A stretch of 26,513 nucleotides of DNA from an uncultured Eubacteriales bacterium (GCA_934486755.1 CAKSQT010000018.1:1-26513), one strand, 5' to 3'. Shown: positions 1 to 8,201, numbered from the stretch's first letter. Notes: a model not told the origin generated them from the letters alone. Made by a program: numbers and translations.

Positions 1-465
1 AATATCGGAAAACAGTTCGGAGGCTATCGGGGCTAACTTTGCCTCGGTGTAACGGGCGGCGGCGTAAGCCATATCGCGCGAATAAGCTTTACCGAATGAG
101 CCTTTTGAAGCAACGTATGGGTGCAACAGCGCTTGATAGCCCTCTGACAAACGCACCATAGTTTCATAGATAGCCGCGTCGCCGTGGGGATTTAACTGCA
201 TAGTGCGCCCGACTATGTTTGCCGATTTAATTGTTCCGCCAGAAAGCAGTCCCATAGTATACATCATATAAAGCAGCTTACGGTGGGACGGCTTAAATCC
301 GTCGATTTCGGGTATCGCACGGGAAACTATAACGCTCATAGCATACGGCATATAGTTTGTTTCAAGCGTTTCGGTTATAGGCTGTTCAACCGTAAGTCCC
401 GCACCCGCAATATATGCGTTTATTTTAGGCCTTATCTTTTTCGGTTCTGTTTTCTTTCTCGCCAC
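1..465 (-). CDS. Type IIA DNA topoisomerase subunit A (GyrA/ParC-like), C-terminal part missing
   Basis: This is the first 155 codons of a DNA breakage-reunion subunit, cut by the left window edge. It starts at a GTG (465-463) preceded by AGAGGA at good spacing and reads MARKKTEPKK. Family landmarks are visible: YAMSVIVSRAIPEIDGFKPSHRKLL near residues 40-65, the NPHGDAAIYE helix around residues 93-101, and RYTE with the presumed catalytic tyrosine at residue 139. The region between is shorter and different from canonical GyrA or ParC. Ala97 sits where GyrA has the quinolone-contacting Ser83, and Glu101 where it has Asp87. It lies 63 bases downstream of the B-subunit gene on the same strand, so the two very likely form one enzyme from one transcript. 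Whether it acts as gyrase or topoisomerase IV cannot be told because the C-terminal domain is outside the window. Confidence 0.9.
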   Translation of the reverse strand, partial: MARKKTEPKKIRPKINAYIAGAGLTVEQPITETLETNYMPYAMSVIVSRAIPEIDGFKPSHRKLLYMMYTMGLLSGGTIKSANIVGRTMQLNPHGDAAIYETMVRLSEGYQALLHPYVASKGSFGKAYSRDMAYAAARYTEAKLAPIASELFSDI

Positions 466-528
466 AAAAATTTCCTCTTTTCTTAAAATTCAATGAAAGA
501 GTCTAACATCTATCGTCTAATATCTAAA

Positions 529-2511
529 TTATGAAATGTCCGCCTCGTCGATATAGATATAGCCGTTTTCGGCTATAAAGTCCTTACGTCCCTGCAAATT
601 GTCGCCAAGCAACAGATCGAACATCTGCGAGGTGCGCTCTGCGTCCTGCGGCATAACCTTTACAAGACGGCGGGTTTCGGGGTTCATTGTGGTAAGGTTC
701 ATCATATCGGGCTGGTTTTCGCCAAGTCCCTTTGAACGCTGTATTTCGTGCTTTGCGCTGCCGATTTTTTGAAGCGATTCCGCTTTTTCTTTTTCGTCAT
801 ACGCAAAATAGGTCATATCCTTTGTCTTTATCTCGTAAAGCGGAGTTTCGGCAATATAAACCTTACCCGCTGTTATAAGAGTTGGCATAAGACGGTATAT
901 CATAGTGAGTATGAGCGTGCGTATCTGAAATCCGTCAACGTCCGCGTCGGTACAGATTATGACCTTGTTCCAACGAAGACCGTTTATATCAAACGTTGCA
1001 AGACCCTTGTTTGCCTTTGATTTGACCTCAACGCCGCAGCCGAGAACCTTTATAAGGTCGGTTATTATGTCATTCTTGAAAATTTTATCATATTCGGCTT
1101 TGAGGCAGTTGAGTATCTTTCCCCTGACAGGTATTATCGCCTGAAATTCAGCGTCGCGCGCCAGCTTACAGGAGCCGAGAGCCGAGTCTCCCTCAACTAT
1201 AAACAGTTCACGCTGTTCTATATCCTTAGTGCGGCAGTCAACAAATTTTTGAACCCTGTCTACCATAGAATTGTTGGTTTGAAGCGTTTTTTTAAGGTTA
1301 ATTCGTTCGCGCTCGCTGCGTTCGCGGCTCCGCTTGTTCACAAGCACCTGATCGGCTATCTTGTCAGCCTCAGCCTTGTTTTCAATGAAATATATTTCAA
1401 GCTGGTGGCGCAAAAAGTCAACCATTGCCTCATATATGAATTTGTTTGTTATCGCTTTTTTGGTCTGGTTTTCATAAGACGTAACGGTTGAGAACGAGGA
1501 TATAACAAGCACTAAACATTCCTCAACATCGGAAAACGTTATCTTACTTTCGCCGCTTTTATACTTGTTAGCCTGCTTTATATATGCGTCTATCTGCGCG
1601 ACAAACGCACTGCGTGTTGCCTTTTCGGGCACGCCGCCGTATTCAAGCCAGCTTGAATTGTGGTAATACTCTTTAAGCGTATGCAGATTGCTGAAACAAA
1701 GAGCGGCGTTTATTTTGACCTTGTATTCAGGCTTGTCCTCGCGGTCCCTGCCCTTGCGTTCAGTCTGCCAGAACTGAACCGAGGTCAGCTTTTCCTCGCC
1801 CACGGTGTCGTTGACGTAATCCACTATACCGTTTTTATAGACTATCTCCTGCTGCACAAAGCGCGCGCCCTGTTGCTCGCGGAATACGAACAACAGCCCG
1901 TCGTTTACGATAGCCTGCCTTTTAAGCGTGTCAATGAAATATTCAGTAGGTATGTTAATATCGGTAAAAACTTCAATATCGGGTTTCCACCTTGTCTTAG
2001 TGCCCGTATCCTTTCCCGAATACGGCTCCTTTTTAAGGCCGCCGATATTGTATCCCTTTTCAAAATGCAGGTTGTATTTGTACCCGTCGCGCTTTATCTC
2101 AACGTCCATATATTCCGAAGAATACTGCGTTGAGCAAAGACCCAATCCGTTCAGTCCGACCGAATATTCGTAGTTTGCGCCCTCCTCGGTGTTGTACTTA
2201 CCGCCCGCATACATTTCGCAGTAGAGAAGCTCCCAGTTAAAGCACTGCTCCTTGTTGTTAAAATCAACAGGCGCGCCGCGGCCGAAGTCCTGAACCTCAA
2301 TAGAACCGTCGGCAAACTTTGTAACCGTTATTTTGTTGCCGAAGCCTTCTCTTGCCTCGTCAATTGAGTTGGATATTATTTCAAACACAGAATGTTCGCA
2401 ACCGTCAAGCCCGTCCGAACCGAATATAACGCCGGGGCGCTTGCGCACCCTGTCGGGACCTTCAAGTTTTTTTATACTGTCGTTGCCGTAATCGGCAGTT
2501 TTCTTTGGCAT
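529..2511 (-). CDS. Type IIA DNA topoisomerase subunit B (GyrB/ParE-like, divergent)
   Basis: 660 residues, a normal length for Firmicute GyrB/ParE. It should supply the ATPase and TOPRIM halves of a type II topoisomerase that passes one DNA duplex through another. GHKL ATPase: Asn48 in EIISNSIDEA, DFGRGAPVD at 75-83, GLNGLG at 119-124, and QTK at 349-351. TOPRIM: EGDSA at 440-444, DADVDG at 522-527 and KGLGE at 594-598. Several usually fixed residues differ: DFGRG for DNGRG, GLNGLG for GLHGVG, EGDSALGSCKLARD for EGDSAGGSAKQGRD. The catalytic Glu440 and the Asp pair are kept, so it is probably active. AAGGAGC precedes the ATG. A sigma-A type promoter lies upstream at 2556-2585, and the A subunit follows. 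It looks like a second, clostridial-type topoisomerase pair rather than the canonical gyrase; this assignment is inference. Confidence 0.92.
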   Translation of the reverse strand: MPKKTADYGNDSIKKLEGPDRVRKRPGVIFGSDGLDGCEHSVFEIISNSIDEAREGFGNKITVTKFADGSIEVQDFGRGAPVDFNNKEQCFNWELLYCEMYAGGKYNTEEGANYEYSVGLNGLGLCSTQYSSEYMDVEIKRDGYKYNLHFEKGYNIGGLKKEPYSGKDTGTKTRWKPDIEVFTDINIPTEYFIDTLKRQAIVNDGLLFVFREQQGARFVQQEIVYKNGIVDYVNDTVGEEKLTSVQFWQTERKGRDREDKPEYKVKINAALCFSNLHTLKEYYHNSSWLEYGGVPEKATRSAFVAQIDAYIKQANKYKSGESKITFSDVEECLVLVISSFSTVTSYENQTKKAITNKFIYEAMVDFLRHQLEIYFIENKAEADKIADQVLVNKRSRERSERERINLKKTLQTNNSMVDRVQKFVDCRTKDIEQRELFIVEGDSALGSCKLARDAEFQAIIPVRGKILNCLKAEYDKIFKNDIITDLIKVLGCGVEVKSKANKGLATFDINGLRWNKVIICTDADVDGFQIRTLILTMIYRLMPTLITAGKVYIAETPLYEIKTKDMTYFAYDEKEKAESLQKIGSAKHEIQRSKGLGENQPDMMNLTTMNPETRRLVKVMPQDAERTSQMFDLLLGDNLQGRKDFIAENGYIYIDEADIS

Positions 2512-2555
2512 TCAAACTGCTCCTTGATAGCTATAAATATAGTTTTTATTCATTT

Positions 2556-2585
2556 ATTATATACTAAATATGGTGTTTTCGTCAA
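2556..2585 (-). promoter_or_regulatory. Sigma-A type promoter for the topoisomerase genes
   Basis: On the minus strand TTGACG (2585-2580) and TATAAT (2561-2556) are separated by 18 bases. It lies 45 bases upstream of the ATG at 2511 and points at the topoisomerase B gene. Its -35 box is only 7 bases from the -35 box of the divergent capA-like promoter, so the two transcription units are arranged back to back. Confidence 0.75.
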
Positions 2586-2592
2586 GCCTGTA

Positions 2593-2621
2593 TTGCATTT
2601 TATGGAAATCTATAATATAAT
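2593..2621 (+). promoter_or_regulatory. Sigma-A type promoter for the capA-like gene and nadE
   Basis: TTGCAT (2593-2598) and TATAAT (2616-2621) are 17 bases apart. Transcription would begin near 2628, leaving a short leader before the ribosome binding site AGGTG at 2644-2648. A second overlapping TATAAT at 2611-2616 would give only 12-base spacing and is less likely to be used. Confidence 0.75.
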
Positions 2622-2654
2622 ACATCTGTAATAATCTGATAATAGGTGAAAATG

Positions 2655-4004
2655 ATGTCAAAACAAAGAACTGCAAGACAAAAGGCAATAATAAAAAGAA
2701 GAATTTTTCTGTCGGTATGCGCTCTTGCGCTTGCCGCAATAATAACGCTTATTGTGTTTATAGTAAACGCGGCTGTTTCACACGGCGGCAAAGAGCCTTC
2801 GGGGAGCAAATCAAGCGAGCAAAGCTCGTCCTCAGAACAGGTGAAAAAGGTCGCCTCGGCAACAGTCCTCAGCACGGGCGACATTATGGTGCACAGCACC
2901 CAGCTTGACGGAGCGATTGTAAGCTCGGGGACAGGCTCGGCACAGTACGATTTCAGCGCATTTTTCAAGGAAACCGCGCCATACTATAAAAAAGCGGACC
3001 TTGCCGTTGCAAATCTTGAAGTCACATTCGGCGGAACCGATTCGGGAAAATACAGCGGATACCCCGCGTTTAACACTCCCGACGTGCTTGCGGACAATAT
3101 AAAAGACGCGGGTATATCATTATTGCTGACAACTAACAATCACTGCTATGACACGGGTTTGTTCGGTCTTAAACGTACCTTGAATGTTCTTAAAGAAAGA
3201 AAAATCCCCTATATCGGCACGCGCCTTGCGGCGGCAGACCCAAACTATACCGTAAAGGACGTAAACGGCGTTAAACTCGGTATAACCGCATTCACCTACG
3301 AAACAGCCTCGCAGACCGCGGGCAGAAAATCACTCAACGGAAACGTCATAGCGGAGGAAGCCAATTCTCTTATAAATTCTTTTTCTTATGAGCATATTGA
3401 CGATTTTTACAACGAAGCCGCAGAGATTATAGAGTCTATGAGGGGCGACGGCGCAGATCGCATAGTTTTCTATATGCATTGGGGCGAAGAATACCAGCTT
3501 ACCCAAAATACTTGGCAGAAGACCATAGCACAAAAGCTTTGCAATCTCGGGGTGGATTTCATAATAGGCAGCCACCCGCACGTTGTTCAGCCTGTCGAGC
3601 TTCTGCACTCGGAGGACAGCCAGAACACCTCTATATGCCTCTATTCAATGGGTAACGCGGTTTCCAATCAGCGGCAGGAGATTATGAGCCCCGAATGTAC
3701 CACGGGTCACACCGAGGACGGAGTTATGTTCAGCTTCACGGTGGACAAGTACAGCGACGGTTCAACCGTCATATCGTCGGTTGACATAATACCGACTTGG
3801 GTTGACAAATACAAGGGCGGAAGCGGTTATCAGTACACAATATATCCCCTTGAAAATGAAACCGACGGTTCGCAGAAATACGGACTTTCGGGCAGCGCGG
3901 CACAAAAATCAGCCGCTTCGTATAACAGAACAAAAGCAATCGTCGGTCAAGGACTGACGGAATGTCAGCAGACCTTAGGCTGCGGAATAAGATTTGGTGG
4001 TTAA
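2655..4004 (+). CDS. CapA-family metallophosphatase-like surface protein
   Basis: A membrane-anchored protein of the CapA/PgsA family (calcineurin-like fold). Some members take part in poly-gamma-glutamate or capsule assembly; the substrate of this one is unknown. A basic N-terminus is followed by one hydrophobic segment (residues about 18-40), a Ser-rich spacer, then the domain with STGDIM near 74, NLE at 120-122, TNNH at 160-163, HWGEE at 275-279 and GSHPHV at 305-310, the usual metal-site pattern. No pgsB/pgsC homologue is next to it, so polyglutamate synthesis is not supported. ATG 2655 was preferred because AGGTG (2644-2648) lies 6 bases before it. The GTG at 2646 overlaps that site, and the ATG at 2652 is too close. 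It ends 3 bases before nadE, so the two genes are cotranscribed. Confidence 0.85.
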   Translation: MSKQRTARQKAIIKRRIFLSVCALALAAIITLIVFIVNAAVSHGGKEPSGSKSSEQSSSSEQVKKVASATVLSTGDIMVHSTQLDGAIVSSGTGSAQYDFSAFFKETAPYYKKADLAVANLEVTFGGTDSGKYSGYPAFNTPDVLADNIKDAGISLLLTTNNHCYDTGLFGLKRTLNVLKERKIPYIGTRLAAADPNYTVKDVNGVKLGITAFTYETASQTAGRKSLNGNVIAEEANSLINSFSYEHIDDFYNEAAEIIESMRGDGADRIVFYMHWGEEYQLTQNTWQKTIAQKLCNLGVDFIIGSHPHVVQPVELLHSEDSQNTSICLYSMGNAVSNQRQEIMSPECTTGHTEDGVMFSFTVDKYSDGSTVISSVDIIPTWVDKYKGGSGYQYTIYPLENETDGSQKYGLSGSAAQKSAASYNRTKAIVGQGLTECQQTLGCGIRFGG

Positions 4005-4007
4005 ACA

Positions 4008-5921
4008 ATGAAAGACGGATTTATTAAAACTGTATGCGGTGTGCCGTGCGTAACTGTCGCAGATGTCACAGCCAACACAGCGTCTATATGCGATATAATC
4101 GACAAGGCGGACAAAGCGGGAGCAGACCTGCTCGTCCTGCCCGAGCTGTGCGTTACGGGCTACACCTGCGGCGACTTGTTCTTTTCGGACACTCTGCTAT
4201 CGGCGGCGGAGGGCGCACTTATTAAAATAGCGTCCCACTCCCAAGGCAAGCGCCCTGTCACGGCTGTCGGTGTGCCGCTGAGATACCGTTCAAAGCTGTA
4301 TAACTGTGCCGCCGTAATACAGAACGGAACGATACTCGGAATAGTGCCGAAAACATACATTCCCAACTACAACGAGTTTTACGAAAAAAGGCAGTTTGAA
4401 TCGGGCGATGAAATAGCCGACGGCAGTATGTTGAATATCAACGGCGCCGCCGTCCCGTTCGGGACTGACCTGCTGTTCCGCCACAGCGAGCTTGCAGATT
4501 TTTGCCTTGGAGTCGAAATATGCGAAGATGTTTGGTCGGCTGACCCGCCTTCCGAAAAGCTGTGCCGCAACGGAGCCGTTATAATCGCAAATCTTTCGGC
4601 GTCTAACGAGGTTATAGGAAAGGCAGATTACCGCAGAACGCTGGTATCCTCTACCTCGGCGCGCCTTATTTGCGGATATGTTTACACCTCGGCTGGGTGC
4701 GGCGAATCAACGCAGGACTTAGTCTTTTCGGGACACTGCCTTATATGTGAAAACGGCACGTTTATTGCCGAGAACAAGCCGTTTGCGGGTAATGAACTCA
4801 CCGTAAGCGAGATTGACGTTAAAAAGCTCTCGTCGGAGCGCCACCGCAACACAACATTTGTTACAGCGGATAAATTGCGTGAAATACCTTTCACGCAGGA
4901 CATAGTCAAGACCGAAATAACAAGACACTACGAAAAAAATCCCTTTGTACCGTCGGACGATCTTGCGGTAAGCGAGCGCGCGCAGGCAATTTTGGAGATA
5001 CAGTCGAACGGTCTTCGCAAACGCCTTGCCCACACCAATTCAAAAACGGCTGTTATCGGAATATCGGGCGGACTTGACAGCACGCTTGCGCTCCTTGTCA
5101 CAGTCAGGGCGATGAAGCTGCTTTCCCGTCCCGTCAGCGATATTTACGCGGTTACTATGCCCTGCTTCGGCACGACGGAGCGCACCCATTCAAATTCGGA
5201 AAAGCTGTGCCGTTTGCTCGGCGCAACGTTTAAAGAGGTGAATATAACCGAGGCAGTAAAACAGCATTTTAAGGATATAGGACAGGACGAAAACTGCTTT
5301 GACGTAACCTACGAAAATTCACAGGCGCGAGAACGAACGCAGGTTTTGATGGATATTGCAAACAAAACAGGCGGTATGGTTATCGGAACGGGCGACCTTT
5401 CCGAGCTTGCCCTCGGCTGGGCGACCTACAACGGCGACCATATGTCAATGTATGCGGTAAACTCCTCGGTTCCGAAAACGCTTGTGCGCTACATTGTGCG
5501 TTACGAAGCAAATAATTGCAGCGACGAGCTAAAAAAGGTTCTGCTCGACATACTTGATACCCCTGTTTCGCCCGAATTACTGCCCGCAACGGCTGACGGC
5601 GACATTGCCCAGCGCACCGAAGACCTTGTAGGACCCTATGAACTGCACGATTTCTTCCTGTACCACATTTTGCGTTTCGGCGAATCCCCCGAAAAGATTT
5701 ACAGGCTGGCGCTCACAGCGTTCGGCGGTGACTATACGCCCGACATTATATTACATTGGCTGAAAGTGTTTATAAGGCGCTTTTTCTCACAGCAGTTCAA
5801 GCGCTCCTGCCTGCCAGACGGACCTAAGGTCGGTTCGGTCACGCTTTCGCCGCGCGGAGACTGGCGTATGCCGTCGGACGCTTCCGCAAAGCTGTGGCTT
5901 GACTCAGTTGAAAAATTATAA
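4008..5921 (+). CDS. nadE: Glutamine-dependent NAD+ synthetase
   Basis: Last step of NAD+ synthesis: amidation of nicotinate adenine dinucleotide using ammonia released from glutamine, in the cytosol. 637 residues, the length of the two-domain type. The N-terminal nitrilase-fold glutaminase has its Glu46 (PELCVTGYTCGD), Lys115 (VPKTYIPNYNEFYEKRQF) and Cys172 (VEICEDVW) triad. The C-terminal ATP-pyrophosphatase domain has the P-loop SGGLDS at 353-358 and the conserved TGDLSELALGW stretch. The C-terminus GDWRMPSDASAKLW is typical of the family. It follows the capA-like gene after 3 bases, with GGTGG as a modest ribosome binding site inside that gene's end, which suggests coupled translation. 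The functional link between the two genes is unclear. Confidence 0.97.
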   Translation: MKDGFIKTVCGVPCVTVADVTANTASICDIIDKADKAGADLLVLPELCVTGYTCGDLFFSDTLLSAAEGALIKIASHSQGKRPVTAVGVPLRYRSKLYNCAAVIQNGTILGIVPKTYIPNYNEFYEKRQFESGDEIADGSMLNINGAAVPFGTDLLFRHSELADFCLGVEICEDVWSADPPSEKLCRNGAVIIANLSASNEVIGKADYRRTLVSSTSARLICGYVYTSAGCGESTQDLVFSGHCLICENGTFIAENKPFAGNELTVSEIDVKKLSSERHRNTTFVTADKLREIPFTQDIVKTEITRHYEKNPFVPSDDLAVSERAQAILEIQSNGLRKRLAHTNSKTAVIGISGGLDSTLALLVTVRAMKLLSRPVSDIYAVTMPCFGTTERTHSNSEKLCRLLGATFKEVNITEAVKQHFKDIGQDENCFDVTYENSQARERTQVLMDIANKTGGMVIGTGDLSELALGWATYNGDHMSMYAVNSSVPKTLVRYIVRYEANNCSDELKKVLLDILDTPVSPELLPATADGDIAQRTEDLVGPYELHDFFLYHILRFGESPEKIYRLALTAFGGDYTPDIILHWLKVFIRRFFSQQFKRSCLPDGPKVGSVTLSPRGDWRMPSDASAKLWLDSVEKL

Positions 5922-5932
5922 TCAGAATTGTT

Positions 5933-5973
5933 AAAACCGATGCTTTCTCAAATTAAGGAAGCATCGGTTTTTA
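5933..5973. terminator. Bidirectional terminator between nadE and the shikimate-kinase-like gene
   Basis: A 13-base-pair perfect stem (5933-5945 with 5959-5971) extends by a G-T and a C-G pair to a 9-base loop, flanked by A-runs on one side and T-runs on the other. It can therefore stop transcription from both converging units. The last codons and the TGA of the minus-strand gene (5948-5950) lie in its left-to-right stem and loop, so coding sequence and terminator overlap. Confidence 0.85.
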
Positions 5974-6466
5974 TATGTTCTATTATCTTTTCAACGCATT
6001 GTTCGGGTGTAAGACCGTTGCAGTCAACCGTTATATCGGCATATTTTTCATACAGCGGATTTCTTTCAAGGAACAGGCTTTCAATAGTCTGACCCTTTTC
6101 CATAACCACGCCGCGCGTGTTAATATTGTCTATACGGCGTTTGATTTCATCGGTATCAAGCCTTAAATAAACCGTTATACCGCCGTTTTTAAGATTTCGC
6201 ATAGCGGCTTCGCCGTATACCGCGCTGCCGCCTGTCGCAATCACCGTTTTTTGGGCTGAAATTTGGGACAAAATTCGGTTTTCGGTCTTTAAGAACTCGG
6301 CGGTTCCCTCTTTATTTATTATATCACAAAGAGTTTTTTTGCAGATATTCTGAATTACTATATCGGTATCAATAAAATCGTATAATACGGTTTTTGCAAG
6401 CAAAACGCCTATTGTGCTTTTTCCCGAGCCAGGCATACCGATAAGAACGATATTGTCAATATTCAT
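5948..6466 (-). CDS. Shikimate-kinase-like P-loop kinase (divergent)
   Basis: 172 residues, the length of AroK. It would phosphorylate shikimate with ATP in aromatic amino acid synthesis, if the assignment is right. Walker A is GMPGSGKST (10-18), DTD lies at 33-35, and ERNPLYEKYAD near 134-144 matches the region after the lid. Two substrate-site landmarks differ from textbook AroK: GGS (79-81) in place of GGG, and EFLKTEN near 58-63 where an arginine normally follows the Phe. From memory this variant recurs in Clostridia as an annotated shikimate kinase, but it may act on another substrate. It starts 5 bases after the UPF0210 gene with no clear ribosome binding site, so translation probably depends on that gene. 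No other aromatic pathway gene is present here. Confidence 0.75.
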   Translation of the reverse strand: MNIDNIVLIGMPGSGKSTIGVLLAKTVLYDFIDTDIVIQNICKKTLCDIINKEGTAEFLKTENRILSQISAQKTVIATGGSAVYGEAAMRNLKNGGITVYLRLDTDEIKRRIDNINTRGVVMEKGQTIESLFLERNPLYEKYADITVDCNGLTPEQCVEKIIEHIKTDASLI

Positions 6467-6471
6467 AGCCG

Positions 6472-7830
6472 TTAATTTTTAAGGCTCTGCAACGGAGCGG
6501 GTATTCTGCCAGCGCGGTTGATGAACTTGGCGGGGCTCTTGCTCAAATTAACGTGCATAACGGGGCCCGAACCCAAAAGTCCGCCGAATTCAAGCTCGTC
6601 GCCCTCTTTTTTGCCGATAGCGGGAATAACGCGCACGGCGGTGGTCTTGGTGTTGACCATACCAATTGCCGCCTCGTCCGCAATTATTGCGGAAATAACC
6701 TCGGCAGGCGTTTCGCCTGGAATAACTATCATATCAAGACCGACAGAGCATACCGCGGTCATCGCTTCGAGCTTTTCTATAATAAGATTTCCCGAACGCG
6801 CGGCGTCTATCATTCCCGCGTCCTCGGAAACGGGAATAAACGCTCCCGAAAGTCCGCCCACGGCGGAAGAAGCCATTACGCCGCCTTTTTTGACCGCGTC
6901 GTTAAGCAGGGCAAGCGCAGCAGTAGTACCGTGTATACCGCAGCTTTCAAGTCCCATTTCTTCAAGTATATGCGCAACCGAATCGCCTACGGCAGGGGTC
7001 GGCGCAAGGGACAAATCCACTATCCCGAACGGAACGCCTAAGCGGTGCGAAGCCTCTGTTCCGACCAGCTGACCCATTCTTGTTATCTTAAATGCGGTAC
7101 GCTTAATAACATCGGCAACCTCGTTTAAATCGCCGTCGGGACATTTTTTGAGAGCCGCCCTTACCACACCCGGTCCCGAAACACCGACGTGTATCACGCA
7201 GTCAGGCTCGCCCACGCCGTGGAAAGCGCCCGCCATAAACGGGTTGTCCTCGGGCGCGTTGCAGAACACGACCAGCTTTGCACAGCCTATACAATCCCTG
7301 TCCGCCGTTATTTCAGCAGTCTTGCGAACGGTCTGACCCATCAGCTTTACCGCGTCCATATTAATTCCCGCTTTTGTAGAGCCGATATTTACCGACGAGC
7401 ATACCCGCGTGGTCTCGCTCAAAGCCTGAGGTATTGCCTCGATAAGCGCGCGGTCACCCGCCGAAAATCCTTTATGTACCAGTGCGGAAAAACCGCCGAT
7501 AAAGTTTACGCCTGTGACGTCCGCCGCCCTTTCAAGCGTTTTGGCGAACATAACTGGGTCTCCGCCCGAAGCGGCGGCAACCATTGCTATCGGCGTTACC
7601 GAAATTCGCTTGTTGATTATCGGGATACCGTATTCCTTTTCAATATTGCAACCCGTTTTTACAAGGCTGCCCGCAAGACGCGTGATCTTGTCATAAATTT
7701 TGTCGCAAGCGCGCTTTGCGTCGGAATCGGCACAGTCAAGCAACGAAATTCCCATAGTGATAGTGCGTATATCAAGATTTTCCGACTCTATCATATTTAT
7801 GGTTTCCATTATATCTTTAAGATTAAGCAT
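6472..7830 (-). CDS. UPF0210 (PFL) family protein
   Basis: 452 residues, about the family's normal length. It matches the UPF0210/DUF711 family from the start MLNLKDIMETINMIESENLD through LDIRTITMGISLLDC and the Gly-rich stretches GGFSALVHKG, VGGLSGAFIPVSEDAGM and FGGLLGSGPVMHV. The biochemical role of the family is not established. The label PFL comes from distant fold relationship; the glycyl-radical signature of pyruvate formate-lyase is absent, so it should not be read as that enzyme. AAGGAG precedes the ATG at about 10 bases. The ACT-domain gene sits 32 bases upstream in the same unit. This neighbour pair is conserved across many Firmicutes (in pneumococcus too, from memory), which suggests the ACT protein senses a ligand for it. 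Confidence 0.93.
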   Translation of the reverse strand: MLNLKDIMETINMIESENLDIRTITMGISLLDCADSDAKRACDKIYDKITRLAGSLVKTGCNIEKEYGIPIINKRISVTPIAMVAAASGGDPVMFAKTLERAADVTGVNFIGGFSALVHKGFSAGDRALIEAIPQALSETTRVCSSVNIGSTKAGINMDAVKLMGQTVRKTAEITADRDCIGCAKLVVFCNAPEDNPFMAGAFHGVGEPDCVIHVGVSGPGVVRAALKKCPDGDLNEVADVIKRTAFKITRMGQLVGTEASHRLGVPFGIVDLSLAPTPAVGDSVAHILEEMGLESCGIHGTTAALALLNDAVKKGGVMASSAVGGLSGAFIPVSEDAGMIDAARSGNLIIEKLEAMTAVCSVGLDMIVIPGETPAEVISAIIADEAAIGMVNTKTTAVRVIPAIGKKEGDELEFGGLLGSGPVMHVNLSKSPAKFINRAGRIPAPLQSLKN

Positions 7831-7862
7831 TAAAAACAGTCTCCTTGTTAAATGCGATTACA

Positions 7863-8132
7863 CTAAATTCTGTGCATCGAGTTAAAAATGTCCTCGTGCA
7901 TAACCCTTATATCGGTGCCTATTTCCTCGCCGAGTTTTTTCATTTTGTCGGAATAATCGCTGAACGAGCAGTTAAGCTCGGAAATTTCCGTGAGCATAAC
8001 CATTACAAACATATCCTGCAAGACCGACTGTGTTATATCAATTATATTGGCATTACATTCAGCGCAAACGGCGCTGACCTTTGAAATAATACCCACAGTA
8101 TCCTTGCCTATAACCGAAATTACAGTTTTCAT
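7863..8132 (-). CDS. ACT-domain protein, UPF0237 family
   Basis: 89 residues forming a single ACT domain, a small ligand-binding fold usually tied to amino acid sensing. The sequence MKTVISVIGKDTVGIISKVS, then NANIIDITQSVLQDMFVMVM, is typical of UPF0237. The start was placed at ATG 8132 because AAGG with a preceding GGG lies just before it and the homology begins there; the open frame runs back to 8177 but that part is not family-like. It leads an operon with UPF0210 and the kinase-like gene, driven by the promoter at 8168-8196. It has no enzymatic domain of its own, so a regulatory partner role for UPF0210 is the likely job (inference). Confidence 0.92.
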   Translation of the reverse strand: MKTVISVIGKDTVGIISKVSAVCAECNANIIDITQSVLQDMFVMVMLTEISELNCSFSDYSDKMKKLGEEIGTDIRVMHEDIFNSMHRI

Positions 8133-8167
8133 ATACCTTACCCGCCTTTTAAATAATACTATCCCAT

Positions 8168-8196
8168 ATTCTAACATAAATAATTGTTAATATCAA
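8168..8196 (-). promoter_or_regulatory. Sigma-A type promoter of the ACT-UPF0210-kinase operon
   Basis: On the minus strand TTGATA (8196-8191) and TAGAAT (8173-8168) are spaced by exactly 17 bases, 36 bases upstream of the ACT start codon. It begins just after the terminator of the upstream polysaccharide operon, so the transcript boundary is well defined here. Confidence 0.75.
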
Positions 8197-8201
8197 CACA
8201 C

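Noticed and set aside
2646..2654. GTG at 2646 or ATG at 2652 as the capA-like start
   Set aside because: The GTG overlaps the only ribosome binding site and the ATG at 2652 is 3 bases from it; ATG 2655 has proper spacing.
2655..4004. A poly-gamma-glutamate capsule operon
   Set aside because: Only the CapA-like gene is present; capB/pgsB and capC/pgsC homologues are missing and the partner gene is nadE.
6518..7072. A 184-codon plus-strand frame rich in Ser, Pro and Ile
   Set aside because: Antisense to the clearly conserved UPF0210 gene; the same holds for the other plus-strand frames at 6553-7041 and 7189-7833.
6472..7830. Reading the UPF0210 gene as pyruvate formate-lyase because of the family nickname PFL
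   Set aside because: The glycyl-radical motif and the catalytic Cys-Cys pair are absent, and the sequence is typical UPF0210.
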